From Chlamydoabsidia padenii (lineage: Eukaryota; Mucoromycota; Mucoromycetes; Mucorales; Cunninghamellaceae), in contig JAIWND010000005.1 in assembly GCA_025330725.1 (NCBI GenBank), positions 744,001 to 808,000 of the forward strand: a stretch of 64,000 nt of DNA. The letters are read 5' to 3'. The position numbers and the translations under genes were made by a program. Of the stretch, positions 25,349 to 35,980 are shown one piece after another (within the stretch, counting starts at the first letter, position 1; every line of letters begins with the position of its first letter). The notes beneath the pieces were generated by a model. It searched no databases and was not told the DNA's origin. It saw only the letters and a list, made by a program, of their open reading frames with translations.

Positions 25349-27215
25349 TTAAAGACGGGCATTGACAAAAGTAGGTTGTAGACTAAGCACCGTAGCCAAC
25401 CTGGGATGGACTTGGACCTGGAAGGGTTTTAGTGGAGCATGTTCCCCATCGATAGCCACATATGCTTTTTGACCTGGAGCTGGTTTGGGTGTCAATCGGA
25501 AGGCCTTGATTTTGTAATATTCGACCTAACATTAAAGAGAGAGAAAGAGAAAAGGTTAAGTATCACTTGTCTAATCATAATATTTCTAATATGAATGGAC
25601 TTACAATACTTGAATCCAAGTGATCACCTTTTTCTACCTTTTCGAAAACACCGAGTTGTTTGACAACACCATGATTACCCCGGATCAAAAGCAAATCCAA
25701 GAGACCATCGTTAGGTAAAGCGAAAGGATGACTGAGCATGCCACGAGCCAAAAGAGGAGTTTTACTTGCCAAAAACATGGAAACTTTGGTATCTATCTTG
25801 ATCCATTCTTCAGGTACAGGTTGATCCAACGCAGGGATAGTGTCCACCACTTGTTGTTCTTGATTATCATCATTATCGGCCAGATCAATCCATGTTGCCG
25901 AAGCATGTGCCGTGTCGTATTGCTTTAAAATGATTTCCTTGTTGTCTTCCACTATCTGTATCGCAGCTTCCATACCATAACTATTTCCTGATATGATTTC
26001 CTTTAATACGCCAAGCACAGTTCGCCCATCACCCATCCATCTAGTCAAAAGAAAGAAAAAAAAAAAAAGTTGGTCAGATCCATCCCCCCATTTTTCTCTT
26101 TTCTTCCTTGACTATTTACCGCATATGTTCAGTTCCCAAATCAGCATAAGATGTGATTCCATAATTTTGCGAAAGAAAGGAGAAGTACCGATGATCATCA
26201 TATGTTACCGAGCAAAGATCCAGTGCCAAAGGTCGACCCTTGATGATTTGAAGAGCTGCCATCATCGGATCAAAGCCTGGTTTTTCACCCAACAAGCAGA
26301 TACTGAGTGCATTCCCCGTGCCACCCGGAATGACACCCAGAGGAAGTTTACGAATGGCCTTCCGAGCATCCAGGGGTCGTTGTAAAAATCCATTAATGAC
26401 TTCGTGAATCACCCCGTCTCCACTGACTGTAACAATGGCGTCAAAGGATTCAATATCAAGTTCTTTAGCAATGTCAACAGCTTGGCCCTGATATTCCGTG
26501 TCTTTGGTAAAATGCAATCATTAGTTGGATTTAGATTGGGTTGCCATGTATAATTACTACTTACATTGTACATCCACCGAGCATTGAGCTGCTTCGAAAA
26601 TAGGTCGCACCTTTGAGTCAAAGATCCATTTGGCTTTCCCTTGCCCACCGAAAGGATTGATCAGTACTTTGAGTCGTTTCTTCATCAAAAGACCTATATG
26701 ATATAACCAAAAAGTGGGTTATTATACAAGTTGCCACCCGCCTTTCCAGTGTCTTTGATCTGACTTACCTTTATAAGCACCTGCCATAACTATCTTGCAA
26801 AAATCAATACATTCTTGTTCTTGATCCTTTTCCACCGTGTACATAAACTTGTAAAGATCCACCGAGCTTTGGTTTGGAAGATCAGGTTGAGTAGGCACAA
26901 GAGTATGGATATGTATCATGTGTGTCTTGTCATTATAAAACATCTGAAGGATAAAAGTGTTTTTAAATGGCAGTAATGTAGGGTCTGAGGATTTGACAGG
27001 TGGGAGAGGAATACAGCCAAGAGTAGTTCTAGGTTTACCTATAAAGAGAGAGAATGGTTAAGTATACAGAGTGGTTTTTTTTTTTTTTTTTTTCTTGTTT
27101 CAACTGTCTTACTTTTCCTATGAGCATTCAAGTCGCCTTCAATACGAAGTCCTTCACCATCGTAACTTAATTGTATAGGGTGAATGCCTTTAGTCACCTT
27201 GAGACTATGTAACAT
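25349..27215 (-). CDS. LCB4: Sphingosine / long-chain-base kinase (DAGK catalytic domain)
   Basis: Exons 27215-27113, 27038-26769, 26693-26565, 26501-26120, 26040-25605 and 25525-25349 join to 498 residues. The ATP-binding lipid-kinase core shows the conserved blocks C1 (VLINPFGGQGKA), C2 (VSGDGVIHEVINGF) and C3 (LPLGVIPGGTGNAL). The C-terminal blocks include PNDGLLDLLLIRG and AIDGEHAPLKPFQVQVHP. Such enzymes phosphorylate long-chain bases to their 1-phosphates at ER/Golgi or plasma membranes (family knowledge). The ~140-residue N-terminus has PH-like beta character. Lcb4/Lcb5 is preferred over ceramide or acylglycerol kinases from overall block spacing, but substrate is not proven by sequence. 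It is convergent with the HMG-box gene. Confidence 0.87.
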
Positions 27216-27573
27216 GGTAGGCTTGTGTGTATCAAACGATTGGATGGGGTGGTAGAGTAAAATAAAAGACGAGGACTAATAAAAGAAAAGAAGGAAAAAG
27301 GGAAAATTGAAAAACCGGGGCGGTCAATTTTTTTTTAAGCTTTTTTGAACAACCAAATCGGGATCTGGTGTTGAAATAGGGTAATGGTTTTATTAAGACA
27401 AGATAGAATGGAAAGAGAGTGTTGATACAGAAACAGGCGGAGAAGTTCCATAATAGATAACTGCAATGAAGACAATCATCGCACACTCTTCGACCATGTT
27501 TCATAAGTATATATTGGTGAAAAAAAAAAAAAAAAAGCGGGGTTTAAATAGTAAGCCCTTGAATATCATAAAC
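27216..27573. other. Promoter of the lipid kinase and 3' end of the small secreted protein
   Basis: AT- and T-run-rich spacer between two minus-strand genes. No TTTYAAANCCCG element; only GATCCCGATTTGG-like text near 27356-27368. Nothing coding. Confidence 0.4.
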
Positions 27574-28086
27574 CTATTCCTTTTGATGAAGGCGAACATT
27601 AATGGGTTGCGAAGAAACACATCCATTTGTGCTATGGCTACAACATGTGTTAAATGCAATACTACATAATCGTGCCCCTCTGTGAAAATAGTAAAGAATT
27701 GTGATTAAAATGTGTCGATTAGATAGATTATGCATCATCACCTTTTTAACATACCCATCAGAATCACAAAACACCGTGCATTCCTCTTCACCCTGTTGAT
27801 CAGTCGTTAAACATAATGGTACGTTCGTCAAGGTGCCACACTTGACTGGTAGATTTGTGTTATCTGAGGCAAAAGTTAAGCATGTCATTGTGCCTTCACC
27901 ACATCCTTTAGTTGTATTGGTATGATGTTTGGTAGTAGCATCTGTATCAAATTGGGCAGCAGTCAAAACAGTCTCTCCTTCAGATGGCTCCAGTATTTGC
28001 TGGTCATGTTTCCTTAGTTGCATGCCATAGCATAATGAAGACATGAAGACAGTAATGATTTGTAAAAGTGTAAAGGCGATACTCAT
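27574..28086 (-). CDS. Small secreted cysteine-rich protein, unknown family
   Basis: Preferred model: exons 28086-27755 and 27679-27574, 145 residues. Residues 1-21 (MSIAFTLLQIITVFMSSLCYG) are a clear signal peptide. The mature part holds about ten cysteines, including GCGEGTMTC, KCGTLTNVPLC, EECTVFC, LCSIAFNTCC and NGC, suggesting disulfide bonds outside the cell. The 75-nt intron (donor GTATGT, acceptor CACAG) is a multiple of three without stops, so retaining it gives a continuous 170-residue product. Which form is made cannot be told. I do not recognise the family; a small wall or effector-like protein is possible but unproven. It is divergent from the 2OG oxygenase gene. Confidence 0.6.
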   Translation of the reverse strand: MSIAFTLLQIITVFMSSLCYGMQLRKHDQQILEPSEGETVLTAAQFDTDATTKHHTNTTKGCGEGTMTCLTFASDNTNLPVKCGTLTNVPLCLTTDQQGEEECTVFCDSDGYVKKVMMHNLSNRHILITILYYFHRGARLCSIAFNTCCSHSTNGCVSSQPINVRLHQKE

Positions 28087-28164
28087 GGTTGGTTATATGA
28101 AAGAAAGAAGAAGACCATAAAGTGCCATTCTTGCATGAAAATGAAAAACTTGATCGAGGGTTAA

Positions 28165-28176
28165 TTTCAAACCCCG
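28165..28176 (+). promoter_or_regulatory. Recurrent promoter element (TTTCAAACCCCG)
   Basis: Copy 108 bp before the 2OG oxygenase ATG, same direction. It also lies 79 bp upstream of the divergent secreted-protein gene and could serve both. Confidence 0.55.
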
Positions 28177-28283
28177 TTTACAGCGATAAAAGAAACCCTC
28201 CCACTATTTTTATATCCCGCCCGACTTGTCTTTTATAAACTTTTTTTTTTTTCTGTCTTTCTTTCAATTGAATTATTCCTTTG

Positions 28284-29096
28284 ATGGATCAAGTGACAAG
28301 TGATAACGACGATGACTTTGATCTCTTTAGCGATCTCAGCCCAGAAGAACAAGAACAAACTCTGGCACGACAAACCACCATGAACAAGAACAACGATGCA
28401 CGACTCGATCAATTACTAAACAGCCACACCTCACCCAATGATCAAAGTATAACCACTAATCGCTGGATCTACATGCACACTCGTCGTAATAACAGCAAAC
28501 TTTCTATAACGTTACCTAGTCTGATCCCACGCCTACTCACCCAAGACGAATGTCAAACGATCCTTGCTCAGGTACCGAGCGCCACCTCTACAGAATGGAC
28601 GACGGGACGACACTCTGCGTTTCCCACCACTGATATACCCATTGCTACTACTCCAGGTCTACGCTACTTGATTCCCCTACTTCAACAACGACTGGTATCC
28701 TCGGTATTGGCCCCGATCTATGGTTTTGGCCGTGATCAGCTTGGTTTCCGTGATCTCTTCCTGGTACGTTACGACAGTCAAGCTCAACAAGGATTAGCAG
28801 CTCACACTGACGGATGTCTCATGTCATTCAACATTCTCATCAATTCACCTGATGAATTCCAAGGAGGTGGTACTCTGTTTTACACTAGGAACGACAATGA
28901 AGTGATTATGCGACCTACTCATCAAGGTGACGTTGTGCATCATGATGCCTGTATCAAGCATCAAGGATTGGATATCTCTTGGGGACAACGGATCATTCTG
29001 GTGGGGTTTGTGGATACATTGGACACCATACAAAAGGATAAACTCTCACAAAACAATGGAACGGCATCATCATTAAGGAAACTGCGGGCTGTATAG
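28284..29096 (+). CDS. 2-oxoglutarate/Fe(II)-dependent dioxygenase (prolyl-4-hydroxylase-like fold)
   Basis: Intronless, 270 residues. The double-stranded beta-helix core carries the metal triad: His/Asp in LAAHTDGCLMSFNILIN, the distal His in GDVVHHDACIKHQG, and the 2OG-binding Arg in GQRIILVGFV. FQGGGTLFY is the typical strand between them. The N-terminal ~60 residues are acidic and probably disordered. Substrate unknown: P4H-like fungal proteins hydroxylate protein side chains or small molecules. No signal peptide, so cytosolic or nuclear is expected. The ATG is at 28284, just after a T-run and CTTTC leader. Confidence 0.8.
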   Translation: MDQVTSDNDDDFDLFSDLSPEEQEQTLARQTTMNKNNDARLDQLLNSHTSPNDQSITTNRWIYMHTRRNNSKLSITLPSLIPRLLTQDECQTILAQVPSATSTEWTTGRHSAFPTTDIPIATTPGLRYLIPLLQQRLVSSVLAPIYGFGRDQLGFRDLFLVRYDSQAQQGLAAHTDGCLMSFNILINSPDEFQGGGTLFYTRNDNEVIMRPTHQGDVVHHDACIKHQGLDISWGQRIILVGFVDTLDTIQKDKLSQNNGTASSLRKLRAV

Positions 29097-29366
29097 ACTG
29101 TATACATACTAGGATTAGATTACTTGTTATAGAATAGATAGAATAGATATACACATTAAACTCTTGTAATAAAACATCTTTGTACTACTACTTTTTATTT
29201 GACTCTATGTGATCTGTGGATGAACGGCACAGCTTGGACGGCACAGCTTGAACGGCACAGTAATGATTCAAATCCCGCTCCCTGCTTTTTTTTTTTTATA
29301 AAAAAAAAAGTTGGGTCCACCTCTCTTTCACTTTTAATTCTCTTCACCTCTCTAATCTAGACAACA
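29097..29366. other. Spacer with short triplicated GGCACAGCTTG repeat
   Basis: At about 29222-29260 the unit GAACGGCACAGCTTG occurs three times in a row, the last truncated. It sits just upstream of the CZIB promoter element. Confidence 0.45.
29267..29278 (+). promoter_or_regulatory. Recurrent promoter element (TTCAAATCCCGC)
   Basis: Copy 89 bp before the CZIB ATG, same direction, followed by T/A runs and a CT-rich leader. Confidence 0.55.
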
Positions 29367-30234
29367 ATGGTAATTTAAAACATCAACTTTTATCAAGATG
29401 CACTATTAAACACTCGTATTAACGACTCTCTTCTTGCTTTAATATATGATTGTAGAAATTGGGACTTTACCTCAAGGCCGATCTGGAAAACGTTACAGAT
29501 CTTACCCCCGCCGAAGACTACGAATGGCACTTTAAGGTACGTTATTCTCTATCCCTCACGTAAAGTAGAGCTAGTGTGGTAACCGTATTGTATGTTTTGT
29601 TATCTTGTAATATAGGTCGAGTGTGGAGGTTGCCATGAAGTAGATGAAAACTGGATCACATTCAACCGTCAAGTAAGTAAACATGCCTGGCTTTATCTCT
29701 CTTCCCACGGTATCAACCCAAGTTTTAATTCTATATGCTAACTAGGATGTATATGACATAACCCATTCTCGTGGTGAAGCCAATCTTGTCATGCGTTGCA
29801 AGTTTTGCAAGCGAGAATCCTCAGCACGTAAGGACCAGAAGAAAAAAAAAAAAAAGACACTGAATATAACCATTGACCCCCTCCCCTTTTTTTAGAATTT
29901 GAACCAGGCAGCAAGGTGACTAGTTACAACACATCTGGCAAATTCCAAAAGATCGCTTCCTTTGACGTCCGTGGATTGGAACTGGTTGATTTCTCACCCA
30001 GAGTAAGTGGCATCACCTCCCCCTCCCTCTCATCACCGATTGCTAACTTGCCTTTTTTAAACTCTCTCTCTCTCTCTCTCTCAATAGGATGTATGGACGG
30101 CCAAGGGATCCGAAACAGAAACCTCTTTTGATGACATTGATTTGTTTGAAGGTGAATGGGCAGACTATGATGAAAAGGCCGGTGAACCTGTGGGCATCAG
30201 CAACATTGAAATTCAATTCAAGAAGGAAAAATGA
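29367..30234 (+). CDS. CZIB: CXXC zinc-binding protein CZIB (UPF0587/DUF866)
   Basis: Six exons: 29367-29369, 29456-29536, 29616-29672, 29746-29827, 29896-30002, 30088-30234; 158 residues, the usual family length. Two CxxC pairs (VECGGCHEV and MRCKFCKRES) bind one zinc ion in the family, which is conserved from fungi to humans (C1orf123). Its biochemical role is poorly defined. Other family landmarks: MKLGLYLKADLENV, ITFNRQDVYDITHSRGEANLVMRC (two segments), and FDVRGLELVDFSPR. The first coding exon is only the ATG itself; the intron begins right after it. Confidence 0.9.
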
Positions 30235-30619
30235 TGTAACATATTATAGAATAGTTATTAGTCTTATTGATTTTATGATAATAAAAACCGGCATGATGCG
30301 TATGTCATTAACTTTTATTGATGGATAGAATAATATTGGTAGGGGGACATTTGTATAATTATGGGATGATAATCAAAGTTCAGTGGTAAATGATATGTAT
30401 GTTTTATTGAGGTGGTTTGGGTGCTTGTATACCAAATTAAATGCATGATAATTAAAAAAAAAAAAAAAAAATAGAGCAGTACTGTAAATATATAGGAGTA
30501 TTAAAAAAAAAATCAATCAAGATGAATGTTTGTACTAAAAGGAAGAGGAATAAACAGTAAAGATCAACAAATACAATAATGAGAATGGTAAAACTAAAAC
30601 TAAAAAACTAAAAAACTAT

Positions 30620-31732
30620 TCAATCTTCAATAAAAACCAAACCATCATCGCGACCCATATCAACCAGTTGACCATGATTGTCGCTTTTCATTTTGGCACT
30701 AAAAGACAAGTCGTAGACCATAAATCGGTAATCCAAATCATGCAAAGCGATCAACCGGAGGAATCGATAACCTGTTTCCGGCACCGTAAATCGACATTCC
30801 AATAGCGAGATTTCCTTGCTGCTACCATCACCCTTCAAGTTGTTGCTTTGTACCCGTTGATCTACAGATATACACTTGATTTTCGGTGATTCCAAATCGA
30901 TCCAAAAGGCACCATCATAAGACATTTGATATTGAATCGCTCGACGATAAAGGTAAGGATGATCCACGAGAATTCGATAGCGCAATGGAATACGGACAGG
31001 CATCAATAAATCCAAACCAATGTAATCCCCTTTTCGTATGTCTATGTATATAAATAAAATGGTATTGTTAATTAATAATACGAGAAGATTGATTTATCGC
31101 TAGTAATTACAATCTGGAGATATCCAAGCAGAATCATCATAACCATCTACAGCCTTGTCATACGTATGTCTTGCCAAAAGTGCACCACCGCCTTGAGAGA
31201 TATTATCAGAATAGTAGTCATCATGGAGTCGAATAGAGTCTTGTACAGTTGAGATGGCGTTGATTGGATCACCAGGTTGATATGATATCAAGTTGATATT
31301 AGGAAGAGATGCCACATTAGTCAAAAACAGACATCGATCATCATGACAAGCAGCTCTTGCATGCCTCTTGCCCTTTTCTTCTTCTTCCAAATCATCTTGT
31401 ATTCCTCCATGTTGATGTGATTGTTGCTGTTGCCGTTGTTGATCAGTGAATAGTCCATTCCCATTCTTCAGACTGTTGTATAGCGTCCGTAATCCACGTT
31501 GTAAATGGTACATTTCTTTAGTGGTCAGACTTGCCGTTGTTGTGGTTACTGATGTTGATCCTTGTATTAAATATGCCGCGCCTTGATTCATCCAAAGTGT
31601 AAAGTATATATCGGCAAATGCTGGGTCGACGGGATCCAATTCTAACTGGTTCAAAAACGTTGCTGCCATATCCCTTGTCACAAAGATCCCAGTTCCTGGT
31701 GGTGTATAGCAAGTGTGTAAGTGAATATTGGT

Positions 31733-31773
<41 letters not shown>

Positions 31774-32848
31774 GAAGCTTGTTGTTATTGCTGTGATCGC
31801 TATCATACCAAAAACACCAGGTCCATTGAGTTGCTGTATAGTGAGATCGACTTGATGTTTCGCCATGTATGAGTGTAGGTGATCGTAAAAAGTTGGCATA
31901 GACAGATCGAATATGTAAAGGCCATTGGTGATGTCCATTGATTTGTTGCTTTCCTGGTTTTGATTTAAATGTAGTTGCTGTGCCCATAGTGTCACCGCCA
32001 TCATCAGATGTCGAGGACGGCGGTAGTGGTGGATCATAAAAATAGCAGTAAGGTGTTTTGGCCATTGTGCAAGCCATATACCGACTAGTCGATTTCAAAT
32101 CGGTCGGTGAGTTGTGAATGGTAAGTTTGTTGGAAGGACATTGATGTTGTGCTTGAATGTCAGGGTGTTGTAATTCATCCAAAGACAGGTTTACTTGAGG
32201 ATAGTGATTGTTCCATATCATTACTTGACCAAAGATATCATATTCACATAGAGTTGCCAAGGTTGGTAAAAAAGTGTTGAGAGGATCATACGTCGAATCA
32301 AAAGATGGTGGTGGTGGTGGTGGTAGGACAATAATCAATGCCGTCAAGCCTTTACCAGCATCAGGGTACACATTATCCAAAAGATCCAAATCATCCAAAT
32401 CCCCTTTTTCGTTGCCGTCACCAAGATGCCGATGCCCATGTCGTTCCCAATCTTGATACTTTTTACCACTAAAGAATCCAACATGGAAGAGCAAGACCAC
32501 ACAGACACAAGATATGATTACCACCACAAACCCCACCACTTGCCAGAGTCGAGCACCTATATAGTAGCGTCGTCCTAGTCGGCAGATCTTGAATGCATAC
32601 TGTTTCCATCGACTTTCTTGCCAAAGTCGCTGTAAATAGGGTGGAATACGATGTTGGAAGGGATCAGAGCTAATGTTGATATGTATGCCTCGTAATTTAT
32701 GGTTGCGGGAGGATGACGACGACGAAGGAGTTGAAGGTGACGAGGAGGAGAAGGAAGGTGTAGACGGTGAGGAAGGGTAAAGTCCATTGTTATAATTGCT
32801 GCTTTGCCGTCTTTGATGGGAGAAGTAAGATTCGCGAGTTGGTTTCAT
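30620..32848 (-). CDS. Type II membrane protein, putative glycosyltransferase-like luminal domain
   Basis: Exons 32848-31111 and 31041-30620 join to 719 residues. A ~100-residue Ser/Pro-rich cytosolic N-terminus is followed by one TM helix (about residues 104-126, VVGFVVVIISCVCVVLLFHV), then a large luminal part. There, TALIIVLPPPPPP, FGQVMIWNNH, RYMACTMAKTPYCYF and GTGIFVTRDMAATFLNQL recall exostosin-like (GT64-type) and related fungal transferases. However, the DDD-like metal motif expected after YCYF reads YDPPLPP, so catalysis is doubtful. A polyGln run (about 14 Q, from CAA/CAG at 31737-31776) interrupts the domain. The C-terminal 135 residues look like a beta-rich module (ETGYRFLRLIALHDLDY). 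Golgi location is inferred from topology. Confidence 0.6.
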
Positions 32849-32858
32849 GGTATGTGTG

Positions 32859-32899
<41 letters not shown>

Positions 32900-33076
32900 T
32901 GAGTGAGTTAATGTAAGTAAGTAAAATATATAAAGAGATTAATAAGAAATAAAGTAAAAGAAGAGGCAACAGTCAATCAAGTAGACTTATAGCATGTATG
33001 AATGTAAATAGGTTTTAAGGGGAAGAAGAGGGAAAAAAAGAATAGGAATCTTTTTTTGGGTCCATCTCAATTTTAT

Positions 33077-33090
33077 TTTCAAAACCCGCC
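33077..33090 (+). promoter_or_regulatory. Recurrent promoter element (TTTCAAAACCCGCC)
   Basis: Perfect copy 229 bp upstream of the minus-strand type II membrane protein, pointing away from that gene. Confidence 0.45.
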
Positions 33091-33466
33091 ACTTTGAAAA
33101 TCAGCTTCAGTTGCATTGTCTTTTTTTTTTTTTTACAATTGAGGATAAGAAGGGATGATGACATGCTATTATTTCAATGGATAAATAATGTACTGACTTT
33201 AATGTATAAGTTTTACTTCATTACTTGTCGGTGTGTTGTCGGGATCATTCTAAGAATGGGATGGGCAGCCTAGTTATTGGTGGCTTGCTTTTCGAGTCTA
33301 ACCTCATGTTCATTTACTATAGTTCTAGACAGTAATGATACACACATCATTTATACACAAGTATATACAAAAGTTATGCAGATATGCTGATATGATCGAG
33401 GCAGATCGGCGAACAGTTTGTAGTAGGAGGCATTCATTTGGAAATCCTCGATGGCGTCAGCAAATA

Positions 33467-33478
33467 TTCACATCCCGC
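33467..33478 (+). promoter_or_regulatory. Recurrent promoter element variant (TTCACATCCCGC)
   Basis: Same direction as NDUFA8, about 70 bp before the inferred donor of its leader intron, followed by CTCTCTTG-type text. Confidence 0.4.
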
Positions 33479-33546
33479 TCCACCCGTCCTGTGTTAAAAA
33501 GCGGCGGTCAAAAAAAAACCTCTCTTGTTTCTTTATTCAATTCAAG

Positions 33547-33762
33547 GTAGGTCAAAAAAAAAAAAAAGAAGGAATTAGCCCAACACTACAACATCCATAA
33601 CTTTAACATAATGCCCAGCATACGATACGTTGCCTTTATATGCACCAATCTATGTAACAGCGATTCTTCCTACACCAACCTTACAAAGACCATTTCTCTC
33701 TATCAGTATATGATATACTAACAAACACTTTTTTTTTATCACTATATTATTGATCTGTATAG
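33547..33762 (+). other. Probable 5'-UTR intron of NDUFA8
   Basis: Donor AAG/GTAGGT at 33547, acceptor TATAG ending at 33762. The segment contains no usable start. Inferred from splice-site quality. Confidence 0.4.
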
Positions 33763-33843
33763 CATTAGATTCAATCTCCCTACTCTTCGATTTAAAACCA
33801 CCACCACCACTACAGTCAACATAAACTATACAACACCACGATC

Positions 33844-34440
33844 ATGTCCACTCAACAACCCACACCTTTGACATCTCATAAATTTGTTGATCCTACACCT
33901 CTTCCTGAAGATATACCCAAGGTGGAAGAAGTAGGTGCGACTTCTGCTCCTTTGAAAAGTGCTGCTTATTTTATTGGTGCTTATTGCAAGGAATACAATG
34001 AAGACTTTATGCTCTGCAAAAACGAAAACAACGACCCCAAACACTGTCTCAAGGAAGGACGCAAGGTCACACGTTGTGCTATTGATTTGTAAGTTAGGTA
34101 ATAGGGGTAACATATATGAATCTAACTCTCTGTATATAGGATCACCAAACTTCGAGAAAACTGTGGAAAGGAATTCGATGCTCACTGGCAATGTCTGGAA
34201 AAGAACAATCAAGAATTGTATAACTGTCGCAAACCCGAAAAGGCCCTCAACTCTTGTGTGTTTGAAAAACTGGTAAGGATGATTTGAATTACTTGGTGGA
34301 TTTACTGGATGTAAACTAATCTTTTTTGACTTTATTGTTTAATGCTCATTTAGGGCTTGAAAAAGACTATTCCTGGTGCCCCTGAAGGTGAACAAGTATT
34401 TGAAAAGACCAACCCTGTGTTTGTACCCCAATTAAAGTAG
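33844..34440 (+). CDS. NDUFA8: Mitochondrial complex I subunit NDUFA8 (19-kDa, quadruple CX9C)
   Basis: Exons 33844-34088, 34140-34272 and 34354-34440 encode 154 residues. Four CX9C motifs in two pairs are visible: CKEYNEDFMLC, CLKEGRKVTRC, CGKEFDAHWQC and CRKPEKALNSC. This is the hallmark of NDUFA8, an accessory subunit of NADH:ubiquinone oxidoreductase on the intermembrane-space side, imported by the Mia40 disulfide relay (family knowledge). Hydrophilic Pro-rich ends match the family. AATAAA signals lie near 34527-34548. Its presence implies a conventional complex I, as expected outside fermentative yeasts. Confidence 0.92.
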
Positions 34441-34727
34441 ACTTGTATACTTCTCCCCCCCCTTCCCTTTCCTTATACATATACATCCTTATCCTTATAC
34501 ACCCTCCTCTTACACAAACTTATAGCAATAAAAGAAAACCTTCAATAAAATAATCTTTGATGTTATTATTCTACATTATGATATGGATTTATGTTGGTGA
34601 TTGATGGAAATGATGATGGCTATAGATAAAAAGTGATACTTCTGTGGATGGGCTCACGGGTGATAATAATGGAATCGATAGTGGTATTCATGCTCTTGTT
34701 TAGAGAAGGATCGGCCATATTGCCTGG

Positions 34728-34740
34728 AATTCAAACCCCG
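34728..34740 (+). promoter_or_regulatory. Orphan copy of the recurrent element (AATTCAAACCCCG)
   Basis: Matches TTCAAACCCCG but no gene is recognised immediately downstream. Confidence 0.35.
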
Positions 34741-35056
34741 GTAGTGACCCCTGAACTCGTTTCCTTTGATTCCGCCATCTTTGAAATCAAATGAATCTTC
34801 CTGTGTGAACATTGTTCGGAAACTTGACCGATTGAAACAAAGTACTTTTTCCATATGTAGGAGAGAACACCCCATCGGTGAGACTTGCAAAGACAAGGGT
34901 CTCGGTAGTGACAAGCATTATTCTTTATAGATCATTCAATTCAACTCAATCAATAAATTAATATGCCTTTTTAATACAATGCAACTTACTCATAATAATA
35001 GGAAGGACACTTTGGCATGATCATGACAGATTACTGGCAATCATGCAAAAAGTACA

Positions 35057-35069
35057 TTTCAAACCCCGC
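35057..35069 (+). promoter_or_regulatory. Orphan copy of the recurrent element (TTTCAAACCCCGC)
   Basis: Good match followed by a TCTCTTTCTGTCTCTTTTTT tract, the same arrangement as at real gene starts, yet no ORF follows. Confidence 0.4.
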
Positions 35070-35760
35070 TATCTCTCTTTCTGTCTCTTTTTTTTTTTGT
35101 TCCTGTACCATGGATGAATAAAGTGGAAAGCATCTGTATCATATATTCCTCGTTATCTAAACCGAAGCCAATGTGGATAAAAAGATGGATGATGATAAAA
35201 TGATGATTTCAAAAGCTGTGGCCCTGTATACACAATCTACCCAAATCACTTTACATCAACCATCACAATTTTGTTAGACTTTATCTATGCAAACATTATC
35301 ATTTCCATATTTATATGATAAGGAAGCTTATTTTATTAACCGGATTCCCAAGGAATAAGGTGTGGGGAGCTCCACAATAACAATTTTGAACCGGGACTTG
35401 AATTATCGGGAGGATATCAAAAACTTGTCTATTCATCCCTTATTTGATCGGAATCCTTCACAGGGAAATGGCTATTGGGAATGACTTTTGTCCACCCCAT
35501 GTTATAAGATGATTATAGTGGAAGAAATATGAATCGTAGCTGGTGAAAGTCAATCTTTCTACATCGGTGAAAAAAAAAAAAAAAAAAAAGTTATCGTTCG
35601 TTGAGAATCCTGATCCTTTCTTTTTGGATTAACCCCTATCTATCTATCGTATCGTTTCACTGGAAATGCACCGAAAGAAAAAGTGCGGGCTATGGAGCAT
35701 AAAAACTCCGTGCCCACCAAGGCTACAGCAACAAAAACAACCATCCTCCCGGGCATACGA

Positions 35761-35774
35761 GGCGGGATTTGAAA
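35761..35774 (-). promoter_or_regulatory. Recurrent element, minus strand (TTTCAAATCCCGCC)
   Basis: Perfect minus-strand copy about 210 bp upstream of the plus-strand amino-acid transporter; orientation opposite to the gene. Confidence 0.45.
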
Positions 35775-35980
35775 TATCCTATCTGCATGAATTCGCGGTG
35801 AAAAAAAAAAATATTTATCCTGAAACCAAAATAACCAATAAGATCCATTTGGGTTATTCCTTGGGTGGGTTCAGTATAAATCAAGAGGGACATTTACATC
35901 TTGTTCCGCTCTTTTTTCTTTTTGACTTTTTTCATTTGCCCACCCCTCACTCTTTTTTTTTTGTTGTTGTTGTTGCATCA

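Larger units (their letters stand above)
32849..33546. other. Divergent promoter region with (AT)n microsatellite
   Basis: Contains (AT)n at about 32861-32894, elements at 33077 and 33467, and the probable non-coding first exon of NDUFA8 ending at 33546. No other gene seen. Confidence 0.45.
34441..35980. other. 1.5-kb intergenic region, no gene recognised
   Basis: Includes three promoter-like elements (34728 plus, 35057 plus, 35761 minus) but no convincing coding sequence. Stop-rich fragments in 34654-34914 (minus) show no family features. A T/CT-rich leader and GTT repeat precede the transporter gene at the right end. Confidence 0.4.

Noticed and set aside
34654..34914. Minus-strand 86-codon frame
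   Set aside because: Uneven composition, no splice or promoter context, no recognisable domain. It overlaps an orphan element.
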